64,000 nucleotides of DNA from Streptomyces sp. FIT100 (GTDB lineage: Bacteria > Actinomycetota > Actinomycetes > Streptomycetales > Streptomycetaceae): the NCBI RefSeq assembly GCF_024584805.1, contig NZ_CP075715.1, positions 2,034,001-2,098,000 on the forward strand. Reading direction: 5' to 3'. The notes beneath the pieces were generated by a model that did not search any database, was not told the origin of the DNA, and worked only from the letters and a program-made list of their open reading frames with translations. Made by a program: the position numbers and the translations under genes. Shown in pieces: positions 33,598 to 41,318 of the stretch. Numbering within the stretch: position 1 is the first letter of the stretch; every line of letters begins with the position of its first letter.

Positions 33598-34512
33598 ATG
33601 CTTGCGATCTACGTGAAGACAGAGGGCCGGCAGCGGCACCTCCGCCCGACGGCGCGACAGCTCGACGAGCTGGTGCACCGGATCGGCGCCGAGGGCGACA
33701 GGTTCCTCGTGGTGGAGCGGATACCGGACCTGCCCGACGTCTTCATCCAGGTCTGGCACAAGGCCGGCGGCGACTACACGCTGGAGCACCGCGACGGCGC
33801 GCACGACCGCCACTTCCAGGTGCGGCTCGACGGCCCGGAGGCCGTGGTCACGGCGATGCTGGGGTGGGCGCGGCTGGAGGACGGCTGGGACGCCGGTCCG
33901 GACTGGACCCTGCTGGACATGGGTCCCGCACCGGAGCCCGCGCCCGAGTTGGCCCCGGAGGACCGCGAGCAGATCGAGGAGCTGGTGCGGGGGCTGCTCG
34001 CCGGGGGCTACGGCACGCGGGCCGAGCTGGCCGAAGCGGCGGAGGAGTACCTCGTCGACGGGGACCGCCGGCCGGTCTCGTCCGAGCAGGCCCGGCAGCT
34101 CGTCGACCGGCTGTGGCTGGAGCGGGTGGCCGAGCAGGCGGGCTGGGAGGGCGAGACGGACCCGGAGCGGCTCACACGCGCCTTCGCGGCGCTGGAGGCG
34201 TCCGGTGTGACCGCCCGGGAGCACTTCACCTGCTGCCGGTCGTGCGGACAGGCCGAGATAGGCGGCGCCGGCTCACCCGGTGCGCGCGGCTTCGTCTACT
34301 TCCACACGCAGTGCACGGACGCGGCCGCGGCGGGCCACGGACTGACGCTGCTGTACGGCGGGTTCGACGGCTCGGAGGAGACGACGGCGGCGATCGGGCG
34401 CGAGGTCGTGGCGGCGCTCGCCGAGGCGGGGTTGCGCACGGACTGGTCCGGGGATCCGGGGCAGGGCATCACGGTGACGCCGCTGGACTGGCGCAAGCGG
34501 CTGGTGGGCTGA
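33598..34512 (+). CDS. DUF6891 protein
   Basis: The start at ATG 33598 opens MLAIYVKTEGRQRHLRPTAR; GTG 33589, with GAGG upstream, is an alternative. The product is 304 aa. The N-terminal third is an immunity-protein-like alpha/beta region (PDVFIQVWHKAGGDYTLEHR). The C-terminal domain is DUF6891: REHFTCCRSCGQAEIGG, then ARGFVYFHTQCTDAAAAGHG and LTLLYGGFDGSEETTAAIG. It carries a CCxxC motif and no signal peptide. The function is unknown. The gene follows the glnII terminator and has its own transcription start. Confidence 0.8.
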   Translation: MLAIYVKTEGRQRHLRPTARQLDELVHRIGAEGDRFLVVERIPDLPDVFIQVWHKAGGDYTLEHRDGAHDRHFQVRLDGPEAVVTAMLGWARLEDGWDAGPDWTLLDMGPAPEPAPELAPEDREQIEELVRGLLAGGYGTRAELAEAAEEYLVDGDRRPVSSEQARQLVDRLWLERVAEQAGWEGETDPERLTRAFAALEASGVTAREHFTCCRSCGQAEIGGAGSPGARGFVYFHTQCTDAAAAGHGLTLLYGGFDGSEETTAAIGREVVAALAEAGLRTDWSGDPGQGITVTPLDWRKRLVG

Positions 34513-34647
34513 GGGCCGGGAGCGAAGCGAGGGGAGGCGGTGAGCGGAAGCGTGGGGGGAGGCGATGGGGTCGGGATGGCGCCAAGGACCCGTCCGCCTG
34601 GTGGAAGGGGTCTGCTGCCGGCCGCGCCCGTCTGCTTGAATGGGGAC

Positions 34648-34767
34648 ATGGTCGGCATCGAGAGCAACGCGACAGGTCGCACCGACCTGGAGCCGTTCTG
34701 GCCGTCCCGTCAGCACCACGACTTCGACCGGGTGTGTTGCCGCGCGAGGAACGCGTCGGCCCTCTAA
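34648..34767 (+). CDS. 39-aa putative leader peptide with tandem Cys codons
   Basis: ATG 34648 with GGGGA two bases upstream opens a 39-aa frame that ends at TAA 34765. It starts MVGIESNATGRTDLEPF and ends HHDFDRVCCRARNASAL. The His-x-DF-x-RV-Cys run resembles the small cysteine-containing leader peptides that precede many Streptomyces genes and are thought to sense cysteinyl-tRNA by attenuation. The winged-helix regulator starts 109 bp downstream. A G/C hairpin follows the ORF (CCGGCCTTCGGCCG near 34795). The start and its good ribosome site favour a real gene; the regulatory role is inferred. Confidence 0.65.
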   Translation: MVGIESNATGRTDLEPFWPSRQHHDFDRVCCRARNASAL

Positions 34768-34876
34768 AGCCCCCCCTGAGCCCCCGTTCAGGTCCCGGCC
34801 TTCGGCCGACGCGCACGAAGTACGTCCGTACTCCCCGTACCTCCCGTACTCCTTCGCGCGAAAGAGCTGACTTCTC

Positions 34877-35446
34877 ATGGCGAACACCCGTCCCCTCTCT
34901 GCTGCGACGACCGCCCCCCGCCCCGGCGAGGGCCGACACCGGCTCAGGGCCGTCGCCCCGGACGAGGTGGTGCACCTCCCGGACTTCCTTCCGCCGGGCG
35001 CCACCTGGCTTCCGGCCCCCCAGCACACGCTGCCCGCACTGCCGGGCCGGCCGCCGATGGTCGGGTACCTCGTGCTGGTGCCGGCCGATCAGCTGCCGCC
35101 CGCCCCCGTCCCCGTCCCCGCCCCCACCCCCGACGCCGACCCCGCGGCGCCCACCGCTGACGGCGAGGGGCCGGTGCGGATCGACTCCTCCCGGCGCACC
35201 GCCGCCGTCGACGGACGGCAGCTCGACCTCACTTATCTCGAATTCGAGCTGCTGGCGCATCTGGTGTCCCATCCGCACCGGGTGCACACCCGCGACCAGT
35301 TGGTGACGACCGTATGGGGTTACGGGCATGTCGGCGACGGCCGGACCGTCGACGTCCATGTGGCCCGGCTCCGCCGCAAGCTGGGCGCCGAGCACCGCCA
35401 CACGATCCAGACCGTGCGGCGGGTCGGCTACAAGTACGCGCCCTGA
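34877..35446 (+). CDS. Orphan winged-helix (OmpR/PhoB C-terminal type) regulator
   Basis: This 189-aa protein starts at ATG 34877. Residues 1-90 are Pro-rich with no receiver domain; the usual phospho-Asp region is absent. Residues 95-189 are a full Trans_reg_C winged helix: LDLTYLEFELLAHLVSHPHR, VHTRDQLVTTVWGYG, RTVDVHVARLRRKLG and TIQTVRRVGYKYAP. It therefore binds DNA as OmpR-type regulators do but is not controlled by phosphorylation of its own domain. The leader ORF upstream suggests translational or attenuation control. Its targets are unknown. Confidence 0.87.
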   Translation: MANTRPLSAATTAPRPGEGRHRLRAVAPDEVVHLPDFLPPGATWLPAPQHTLPALPGRPPMVGYLVLVPADQLPPAPVPVPAPTPDADPAAPTADGEGPVRIDSSRRTAAVDGRQLDLTYLEFELLAHLVSHPHRVHTRDQLVTTVWGYGHVGDGRTVDVHVARLRRKLGAEHRHTIQTVRRVGYKYAP

Positions 35447-35452
35447 GGAAGC

Positions 35453-35488
35453 GGGAGGGGGCCGCGATGCCCATCGCGGCCCCCTCCC
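35453..35488. terminator. Bidirectional 16-bp stem terminator
   Basis: GGGAGGGGGCCGCGAT (35453-35468) pairs perfectly with 35473-35488 around a GCCC loop. It lies between convergent genes (the winged-helix gene ends at 35446 and the PepSY gene at 35532) and can serve both. Confidence 0.87.
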
Positions 35489-35531
35489 CTCCCGTCAACT
35501 CCCGTCGCTCTCGTCGCTCCCGTCGCTCCCG

Positions 35532-36953
35532 TCAGGACTTCGCGCGGGACCGGGCGACCAGGCCCAGTGCGATGTCGGCCGCGAGGAACACCAGCAGGCT
35601 GACGCCCAGCATCGGCACGAACCAGCCCACCGCCGCCGTCGCCGCGACCAGCGGCAGCAGCGCCGCCGGGGGCACCTTGCGCCAGGCGCCGCGCGGCATC
35701 GGCCGGCCGACGCCCAGCGCCCGGTCCTTCGTCGGCCTGCGCAGCCACCACATGCGGTAGCCCCAGACGATCAGCAGGATCAGCGCCACCATGAGCACGG
35801 CGAGGGCGAGCTGGTTGACCAGGCCGAAGAGGACGCCCATGTGGGCGTCGATGCCGAACCGGGTCAGCTTGGCGAGAAGCGGGTAGTCGGCGAACCGCAG
35901 CTCGTCCATCACCCTGCCGTCGGCGGGGTCGATCGCGACCGAGTCGAGGTTGACGGGGAACAGGGTGTCGGTCTCCTTGACGACATATCCACTGCCCTCG
36001 GCCGGCAGGATCACGGAGATCCTTCCCTCGACGCCCTCGGCCGCGGCGGCCTCGACCGCCCTGTCCACACCGACGTCGGGGCCCTGGTGACCGCCCTCGT
36101 GCCCACCGCCGCCGTGGCCGTCGTGGTCTCCCCCGCCCCCGGAAGCACCGTCGAGCGTGGCGGTGACGACCGGGGTGGCGCCGCCGAGCTGGTCCTGGAC
36201 AGCGCCGATGTTCTCGCCCGCGTACTTCGACCAGGTCAGTCCGGTGGCGGAGAGCAGCACCAGGCCGGTGACGGCCCACAGGCCGACGGAGCCGTGCCAG
36301 GAGAGGGTGCGGCGGCGGCCGTTCACGCCACGTTCCGGCAGCACGAGGGCGCGCCTGGCGGACCGTTTGCGGCCGATCCACAGCAGCAGACCGCCGAGCG
36401 CCACGACCCACAGCCAGCTGGCGGCCAGTTCGCTGTAGTAGCGGCCGAGGTCACCGAGGTGCAGATCGCGGTGGAACTCGTCGAGCCAGGTGCGCAGCGG
36501 CAGGGCGCCGGAGCTGCCGTAGCTGGGCAGTTCGCCGCGCACCTGGGCGGTGTAGGGGTCGACGAAGACGGCGAGGGACTTGCCCTCCTCGACCTCGGGG
36601 CTGGTCATCAGCACGCGCGTGGTCGCCCCCTCCTCGGGCGACGGCCACACCGCGGTGGCGGTGCCCTGCGGATGGGCGTCCCGGGCCGCGGAGACCTGGG
36701 TGTCGAGCGGGAGTGTCCGCTCGCCGACGTCGGTGGTCAGCTCATGGCTGTAGATGATCTTCTCTGCCTGGAAGGACAGTGCGTACAGCAGTCCGCTGGT
36801 GGCGGCGAGGAGAAGGAGCGGGGCGATGAGGACGCCCGCGTAGAAGTGGATGCGCAGGACGAGAGGACGCAGCGCGCTCCAGAGGGAGCGGGGCTCCGCC
36901 GCGGCCGGCGCCTCGGGTGTCTCGGTGCCCCGTACGGGGTCGTCAATGGCCAT
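35532..36953 (-). CDS. PepSY-associated TM protein with His-rich loop
   Basis: The start at ATG 36953, with AAGGA five bases upstream, is preferred over an ATG at 36980; the product is 473 aa. The family features are clear: LRIHFYAGVLIAPLLLLAAT (TM1), a PepSY domain, the periplasmic DEFHRDLHLGDLGRYYSELA, TM2 with WLWVVALGGLLLWIGRKR, TLSWHGSVGLWAVTGLVLLS, and a final TM group near residues 370-470. The loop at 260-290 is Gly/His/Asp-rich (GGGGDHDGHGGGGHEGGHQG), a probable metal site. Such proteins often go with copper or iron uptake and reduction. It pairs with the Met/His-rich membrane protein directly upstream. Confidence 0.88.
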   Translation of the reverse strand: MAIDDPVRGTETPEAPAAAEPRSLWSALRPLVLRIHFYAGVLIAPLLLLAATSGLLYALSFQAEKIIYSHELTTDVGERTLPLDTQVSAARDAHPQGTATAVWPSPEEGATTRVLMTSPEVEEGKSLAVFVDPYTAQVRGELPSYGSSGALPLRTWLDEFHRDLHLGDLGRYYSELAASWLWVVALGGLLLWIGRKRSARRALVLPERGVNGRRRTLSWHGSVGLWAVTGLVLLSATGLTWSKYAGENIGAVQDQLGGATPVVTATLDGASGGGGDHDGHGGGGHEGGHQGPDVGVDRAVEAAAAEGVEGRISVILPAEGSGYVVKETDTLFPVNLDSVAIDPADGRVMDELRFADYPLLAKLTRFGIDAHMGVLFGLVNQLALAVLMVALILLIVWGYRMWWLRRPTKDRALGVGRPMPRGAWRKVPPAALLPLVAATAAVGWFVPMLGVSLLVFLAADIALGLVARSRAKS

Positions 36954-37001
36954 GGTGATCCTTGGAGTTGGCGTTGACACAGGGGAATGCGGCCCCTGGT
37001 G

Positions 37002-37754
37002 TCAGACGAGCGCTCCAGGGACCGTGGCGCGGGTGGACGGGCGGCGGGGCGGCCCGCGCCGGGAGAGGGCGTGCGCGAGGACGACGCCGTGGAGGCGGCG
37101 GGGGGTGCGGGGCCGCGGGCGCAGGGCGTGCGGCGGTTCCGGCACGCGTACGACCGCGAGGAGCAGCCGGAGCGGTGCGAAGGCGAGGGTGCCGACCGTG
37201 CGGGCCAGCCGGAAGAAGGCGGCTTCGCCGCGCGCGAGCCAGAAGGCGCAGACGGCGGCGGCGAGGAGATGGGCGAGGAGCATGCCGGTGGAGCCGGCCA
37301 TGTCGGCGCCGAGGCCGGCGAACGTCCCGGCCGCCATGGGGTCCGCGGACATGTGGTCCACGCCTATGGGGTCCGCGCCCATGGAGGGCATCCCTGTGGA
37401 CGCCATCCCTGTGAAGGCCATCTCTGTGGAGTGCATACCCGCGGCGTGCGAGGCACTGGCGGAGTGCCCGGTCCGCGCCGCGCCCCACAGTGCGGTGTGC
37501 CCGTCGGAGCCCGCGAACAGCAGATGCAGTGCGCCCTGGACGGTCACCAGCCCGGTGCCGATCGACAACGCGCCCCGGTATCGCGCACCCGCCAGCCAGG
37601 CCGTGCCCCCGCTCACCGCGAAGGCGACGGCGAGCACACTGCCGGGCAGATCATGCCCAGACAGGGACGAATGCCCCACCGCGGCCAAGGTCACGCACAC
37701 CGCCGCGAACAGTGCGGCTCGCAGGGCGCGCATCGGCGACCGGGCATTCGTCAT
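37002..37754 (-). CDS. Met/His-rich integral membrane protein
   Basis: This 250-aa protein has four or so TM helices (ALFAAVCVTLAAVG, GSVLAVAFAVSGGTAWLAG, MLLAHLLAAAVCAFWLA, VGTLAFAPLRLLLAVV). A loop at 85-145 is rich in Met and His (HAAGMHSTEMAFTG, MASTGMPSMGADP, VDHMSADPM). The loop is partly encoded by short tandem units near 37385-37430. Methionine/His-rich loops bind copper in PcoB/CopC-type systems. It lies 48 bp upstream of the PepSY gene in the same direction, so a copper-handling pair is inferred. The C-terminal tail is basic. Confidence 0.78.
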   Translation of the reverse strand: MTNARSPMRALRAALFAAVCVTLAAVGHSSLSGHDLPGSVLAVAFAVSGGTAWLAGARYRGALSIGTGLVTVQGALHLLFAGSDGHTALWGAARTGHSASASHAAGMHSTEMAFTGMASTGMPSMGADPIGVDHMSADPMAAGTFAGLGADMAGSTGMLLAHLLAAAVCAFWLARGEAAFFRLARTVGTLAFAPLRLLLAVVRVPEPPHALRPRPRTPRRLHGVVLAHALSRRGPPRRPSTRATVPGALV

Positions 37755-37817
37755 GTCCCGGCCATGGTGCCATCAGGGCCACCGGATCCGGCAGACGGGT
37801 GCACGACCCGGTTTGCC

Positions 37818-37849
37818 GGATTCCCCTCGGAGCGGATTCCCCTCGGAGC
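37818..37849 (+). repeat. Tandem 16-bp duplication upstream of the epimerase gene
   Basis: Two exact copies of GGATTCCCCTCGGAGC (37818-37833 and 37834-37849) end 44 bp before the epimerase ATG, in its leader or promoter region. Confidence 0.9.
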
Positions 37850-37893
37850 GGAAACCGCGCTGTCCGCTGCCTCCGGGGGGCAGAGTCCGGACC

Positions 37894-38907
37894 ATGAGAC
37901 TTCTGATTCTGGGCGGGACGGAGTTCGTGGGGCGGGCCGTCGCGGTCGCGGCCCTGGCGCGCGGCTGGGACGTCACGGTCTTTCACCGCGGGCGGCACGA
38001 GGCACCGGAGGGCGTGTCCGTCCTGCACGGCGACCGCACCGCGCCGGACGGGCTGAAGGCGCTCGCGGAGTCGGCCGGCGACTGGGACGCCGTGGTCGAC
38101 ACCTGGTCGGCCGCGCCCTCCGCCGTCCTGAGGACGGCGGAGCTGCTCGCCGGCCGCGCGCGCCGCTACGCGTATGTGTCGAGCCGGTCCGTCTACGCCT
38201 GGCCCGCCGCCGCGGGTCTGGACGAGAACGGGCCGCTGGTCGAGGGCGCCGCACCCGGCGCCGAGGCCACCGACTACGCCCGCGACAAGCGGGGCGGCGA
38301 GCTGGCCGCCGTGGAGGCGTTCGGTGCGGACCGCTCGCTGCTGGTGCGGGCGGGGCTGATCATCGGCCCCTGGGAGAACATCGGCCGGCTGCCCTGGTGG
38401 CTGAACCGGGTGGCCCGCGGCGGCCCCGTGCCGGCCCCCGGTCCGCGCGAGCTGCCGTTGCAGTACATCGACGTACGCGACCTGGCGGAGTGGATCCTCG
38501 ACGCCTCGGAGGCGGGGCTGTCCGGACCGTACGACCTCGTCAGCCCCCAGGGACACGCGACCATGGGCGAACTCCTCGACGCCTGCGTCCGGGTGACCGG
38601 CGCCGACGCGGAGCTGCGCCCGCTGGACGAGGAGACCGTCGCGGCGGCCGGGGTGGAGCCGTGGACGGACCTGCCGATCTGGATCCCGCGCGGCGAGACG
38701 TACGACGCGCTGCACGGCTCGGACGTGTCCAAGGCGCTCGCCGCGGGCCTGCGATGCCGCCCGGTCGCCGAGACCGTCGCCGACACCTGGGCGTGGCTCG
38801 GCTCCCTGGACGGCGAGCCGCCGCTGCGCACGGTCCGCAGCCACGTGGGCCTGTCCCCGGAGCAGGAGGCGGCGCTGCTGCCGGACGTCCCGCGCGATCC
38901 CGCGTAG
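37894..38907 (+). CDS. NAD-dependent epimerase/dehydratase family protein
   Basis: ATG 37894 gives 337 aa. It opens [20 protein letters not shown], a clear Rossmann motif (GGTEFVG), then [14 protein letters not shown], with the second active-site Tyr position taken by [11 protein letters not shown] (YxxxK), [20 protein letters not shown] and [15 protein letters not shown]. It belongs to the extended SDR family; Streptomyces homologues are often annotated as NAD-dependent epimerase or reductase. The substrate is unknown. The ribosome site is weak; the two 16-bp repeats lie just upstream. Confidence 0.87.
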   Translation: MRLLILGGTEFVGRAVAVAALARGWDVTVFHRGRHEAPEGVSVLHGDRTAPDGLKALAESAGDWDAVVDTWSAAPSAVLRTAELLAGRARRYAYVSSRSVYAWPAAAGLDENGPLVEGAAPGAEATDYARDKRGGELAAVEAFGADRSLLVRAGLIIGPWENIGRLPWWLNRVARGGPVPAPGPRELPLQYIDVRDLAEWILDASEAGLSGPYDLVSPQGHATMGELLDACVRVTGADAELRPLDEETVAAAGVEPWTDLPIWIPRGETYDALHGSDVSKALAAGLRCRPVAETVADTWAWLGSLDGEPPLRTVRSHVGLSPEQEAALLPDVPRDPA

Positions 38908-39082
38908 TCCCGCCCGTTCTCGTCCAGGCCGGGGCGGCGTGGCCCCGCACGGTCTCGCGCGTTGTCACGTGTTCCGTCCGGTTTGCGAGTGGAGATTTCT
39001 ACGAATTCCAGGGGCGGTTGAACGAGCGGCATGCGGGGCCCGTATGGAACGACGCCTTTTCCCCTCCCGGGATTGGAGTTCC

Positions 39083-40627
39083 ATGGGACGCTCAACACGC
39101 AAACGCTCAACGCTGGCAAACCGGGCGATCGCCGCCTCGGCTGCCCTCATTCTGGGCGGGGGTGGGCTGGTAGGCGCCAATTACTACGCATCGGCGGGTG
39201 AGGGTTGGGGCTGGACCGGCCAACGTCCGGCCCAGACCACCGGTGCCGGGCAGTCGATGTCGACCATCGACTGCCCGGACGTCGGCAATGAACTGCCGGA
39301 AGTACCCGAAGGAGTGCGCGGGTCGGTCGACCGTGAACTCGCCACGCTGGACACCCAGATCACCACCGCCTATCAGCGGTTCGCCGAGAACAAGGAGCGG
39401 ATCGAGAGCGATCCCGCCTTCGGTGAGCAGCAGATCCTGACGCCGCTGAGAAACGAGCGGCTGGTGATCATCCAGCGGATCGTCGCGCTGATCGACCAGG
39501 AGGCCGACCAGCCGCAGGGCCTGGAGGCCATGGCCCCCTGCACCCTGCGCGCCGACGACGACCAGAGCGGCGACGGTCAGAACGGCGACGGCCAGGACCA
39601 GGGACAGGACCAGGGTCAGGACGGCGGCGAACAGGACGGCGGCCAGGACCAGGGCGGCGGCGAGCAGGGCCAGGACGGCGGCGAGCAGGGCGGTGACCAG
39701 GGCAACGGCGGTCAGGCCGGCAACGGCCCCGAGGAAGCCGACTTCGTCGACATCCAGTCCGTCGAGCCGAACGTCAGCACCCCCCGCAACCGCCGCGGCG
39801 CCTCCCGGGGCACCTTCACCACCGACTGCGGCCGGAACCAGAACGGCAAGTTCAACCCGGACAACGTCATCGTCGCGCCGGGTGTGAGCAATGGCGCCCA
39901 CCATATGCACGACTACGTCGGCAACCAGGCCAACGACGCGTTCGCGAGCGACGACGACCTCGCCAACGGCGAGACCACCTGCCGCAATCAGGGCGACAGG
40001 TCGACTTATTACTGGCCGGTGCTGCGTCTGCAGAACGGCCAGGACGAGAACGACGCGAATGCCGACGGCGGCGGCAAGGACCAGAACGTCGGAGAGATCC
40101 AGACCCCGGCCCAGGTCACACTGAATTTCGTGGGAAGTCCGGTCAGCAGGGTGACGGCCATGCCGCGTTTCCTGCGGATCATCACCGGTGACGCCAAAGC
40201 GTTCACCAATGGTGATGCCAACGCCAATGCGTCCTGGAGCTGCACGGGATTCGAGGACCGGCAGCTGAAGGACAAGTACCCGATCTGCCCCGAGGGCAGT
40301 CAGGTGGTCCGCACATTCACGTTCCAGAGCTGCTGGGACGGTCAGAACACCGACAGTGCGAACCACCGCACCCATGTCGCCTTCGCGGACGGGAACGGCC
40401 GCTGCCAGAACGGCTTCCGGGCCATTCCGCAGCTGGTGCAGCGGATCGTCTACGACGTGCCGCCGCCGCTCTTCGACGGGGAGAACCCCAGCGTCTTCGC
40501 GGTCGACTCCTTCCCCGAGCAGCTGCACAAGCCGATCACGGACCACGGCGACTTCATCAACGTCTTCGACGAGAACCTCATGAACAAGGTGGTGAGCTGC
40601 ATCAACGGCGGCCGTCGCTGCCGCTGA
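39083..40627 (+). CDS. Secreted DUF1996 protein with Q/D/G-rich linker
   Basis: ATG 39083, with GGAGTT six bases upstream, gives 514 aa. Residues 1-35 are a signal peptide ([12 protein letters not shown] then [18 protein letters not shown]). Residues 55-155 are a helical Cys-bounded region ([20 protein letters not shown] onward, to APCTL). Residues 158-215 are a Gln/Asp/Gly linker ([19 protein letters not shown]). Residues 230-514 are DUF1996: [48 protein letters not shown] and [22 protein letters not shown]1996 is common in secreted fungal and actinobacterial proteins and is of unknown function. It is likely extracellular. A terminator follows. Confidence 0.9.
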   Translation: MGRSTRKRSTLANRAIAASAALILGGGGLVGANYYASAGEGWGWTGQRPAQTTGAGQSMSTIDCPDVGNELPEVPEGVRGSVDRELATLDTQITTAYQRFAENKERIESDPAFGEQQILTPLRNERLVIIQRIVALIDQEADQPQGLEAMAPCTLRADDDQSGDGQNGDGQDQGQDQGQDGGEQDGGQDQGGGEQGQDGGEQGGDQGNGGQAGNGPEEADFVDIQSVEPNVSTPRNRRGASRGTFTTDCGRNQNGKFNPDNVIVAPGVSNGAHHMHDYVGNQANDAFASDDDLANGETTCRNQGDRSTYYWPVLRLQNGQDENDANADGGGKDQNVGEIQTPAQVTLNFVGSPVSRVTAMPRFLRIITGDAKAFTNGDANANASWSCTGFEDRQLKDKYPICPEGSQVVRTFTFQSCWDGQNTDSANHRTHVAFADGNGRCQNGFRAIPQLVQRIVYDVPPPLFDGENPSVFAVDSFPEQLHKPITDHGDFINVFDENLMNKVVSCINGGRRCR

Positions 40628-40657
40628 GCGAGCCGGGGACTCCTCGCCGAACCCTCC

Positions 40658-40688
40658 CTGGTGGTGCGGGCCCTGCCCGCACCACCAG
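40658..40688 (+). terminator. 14-bp stem terminator after the DUF1996 gene
   Basis: CTGGTGGTGCGGGC (40658-40671) pairs perfectly with 40675-40688 around a 3-base loop and is followed by a short CTTTGCTT stretch. Confidence 0.85.
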
Positions 40689-40734
40689 CTTTGCTTCCCC
40701 CCTCCCCCACACCCCTCAGACCTGCGCGGCCGGC

Positions 40735-41205
40735 TCAGTGATGGCCGGAGTGCCCCTCGTCGCTCCCCCCACCGCCGCTCCCGCTCCCCGGGTGCCGGCC
40801 GTGCGACGAGCCGGCCTCCACGGTCCCGCCGAGCCGGCCGCGCAGCGCCGCGACCACCTTCTCGTCGCCGACCGCGACCCACTTCCTGCCGACGAGATAC
40901 GAGCCGCCGTAGTCGTTCGCCTCGTTGATCCACTCGCGCTGGCCGCGGTCGGTGGCGAAGGTGGCCAGCACGTACTTCCCGTCACCGGTCGTGCAGTTCG
41001 CCTGCCGGAGCTCTTCGGCATCCGTCTGGATGTTCGGCTCGCACTCGGCCTTCGCGGCCAGCTCTTCCAGGGTCCCCGTCGCCGTCTCCGGCGCGTCGGG
41101 GGCCTTCTCGTCGTCCGCGCCGCAGCCGGAGAGGGCCGCCACGGCCGTCAGGGCCAGGGCGGCCAGGGCTATCGGGGTGGTGATTCGCCGTCGTTCCGTA
41201 CGCAT
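40735..41205 (-). CDS. Small lipoprotein with His-rich C-terminus
   Basis: ATG 41205 gives 156 aa. Residues 1-28 are a lipoprotein signal with a clear lipobox (LAALALTAVAALSGCGADD; Cys about 28). The mature part has ELAAKAECEPNIQTDAEELR, NCTTGDGKYVLATFATDRGQ and REWINEANDYGGSYLVGRKW, a fold seen in many small Streptomyces lipoproteins with two conserved Cys. The tail is Gly/Ser/His-rich (SGSGGGGSDEGHSGHH) and may bind metal. The role is unknown. It is divergent from the alpha-N-acetylglucosaminidase gene. Confidence 0.83.
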   Translation of the reverse strand: MRTERRRITTPIALAALALTAVAALSGCGADDEKAPDAPETATGTLEELAAKAECEPNIQTDAEELRQANCTTGDGKYVLATFATDRGQREWINEANDYGGSYLVGRKWVAVGDEKVVAALRGRLGGTVEAGSSHGRHPGSGSGGGGSDEGHSGHH

Positions 41206-41318
41206 CTCGCCATCGTGCCCGCTCGGCACACCGGTGCGCTGGCGAACGCGGGGTAACGTGCGCACCTCACGCACCTGCTGTCTCCCGCGCACCACAGAAG
41301 CACCACCGAGGAGTGGCG

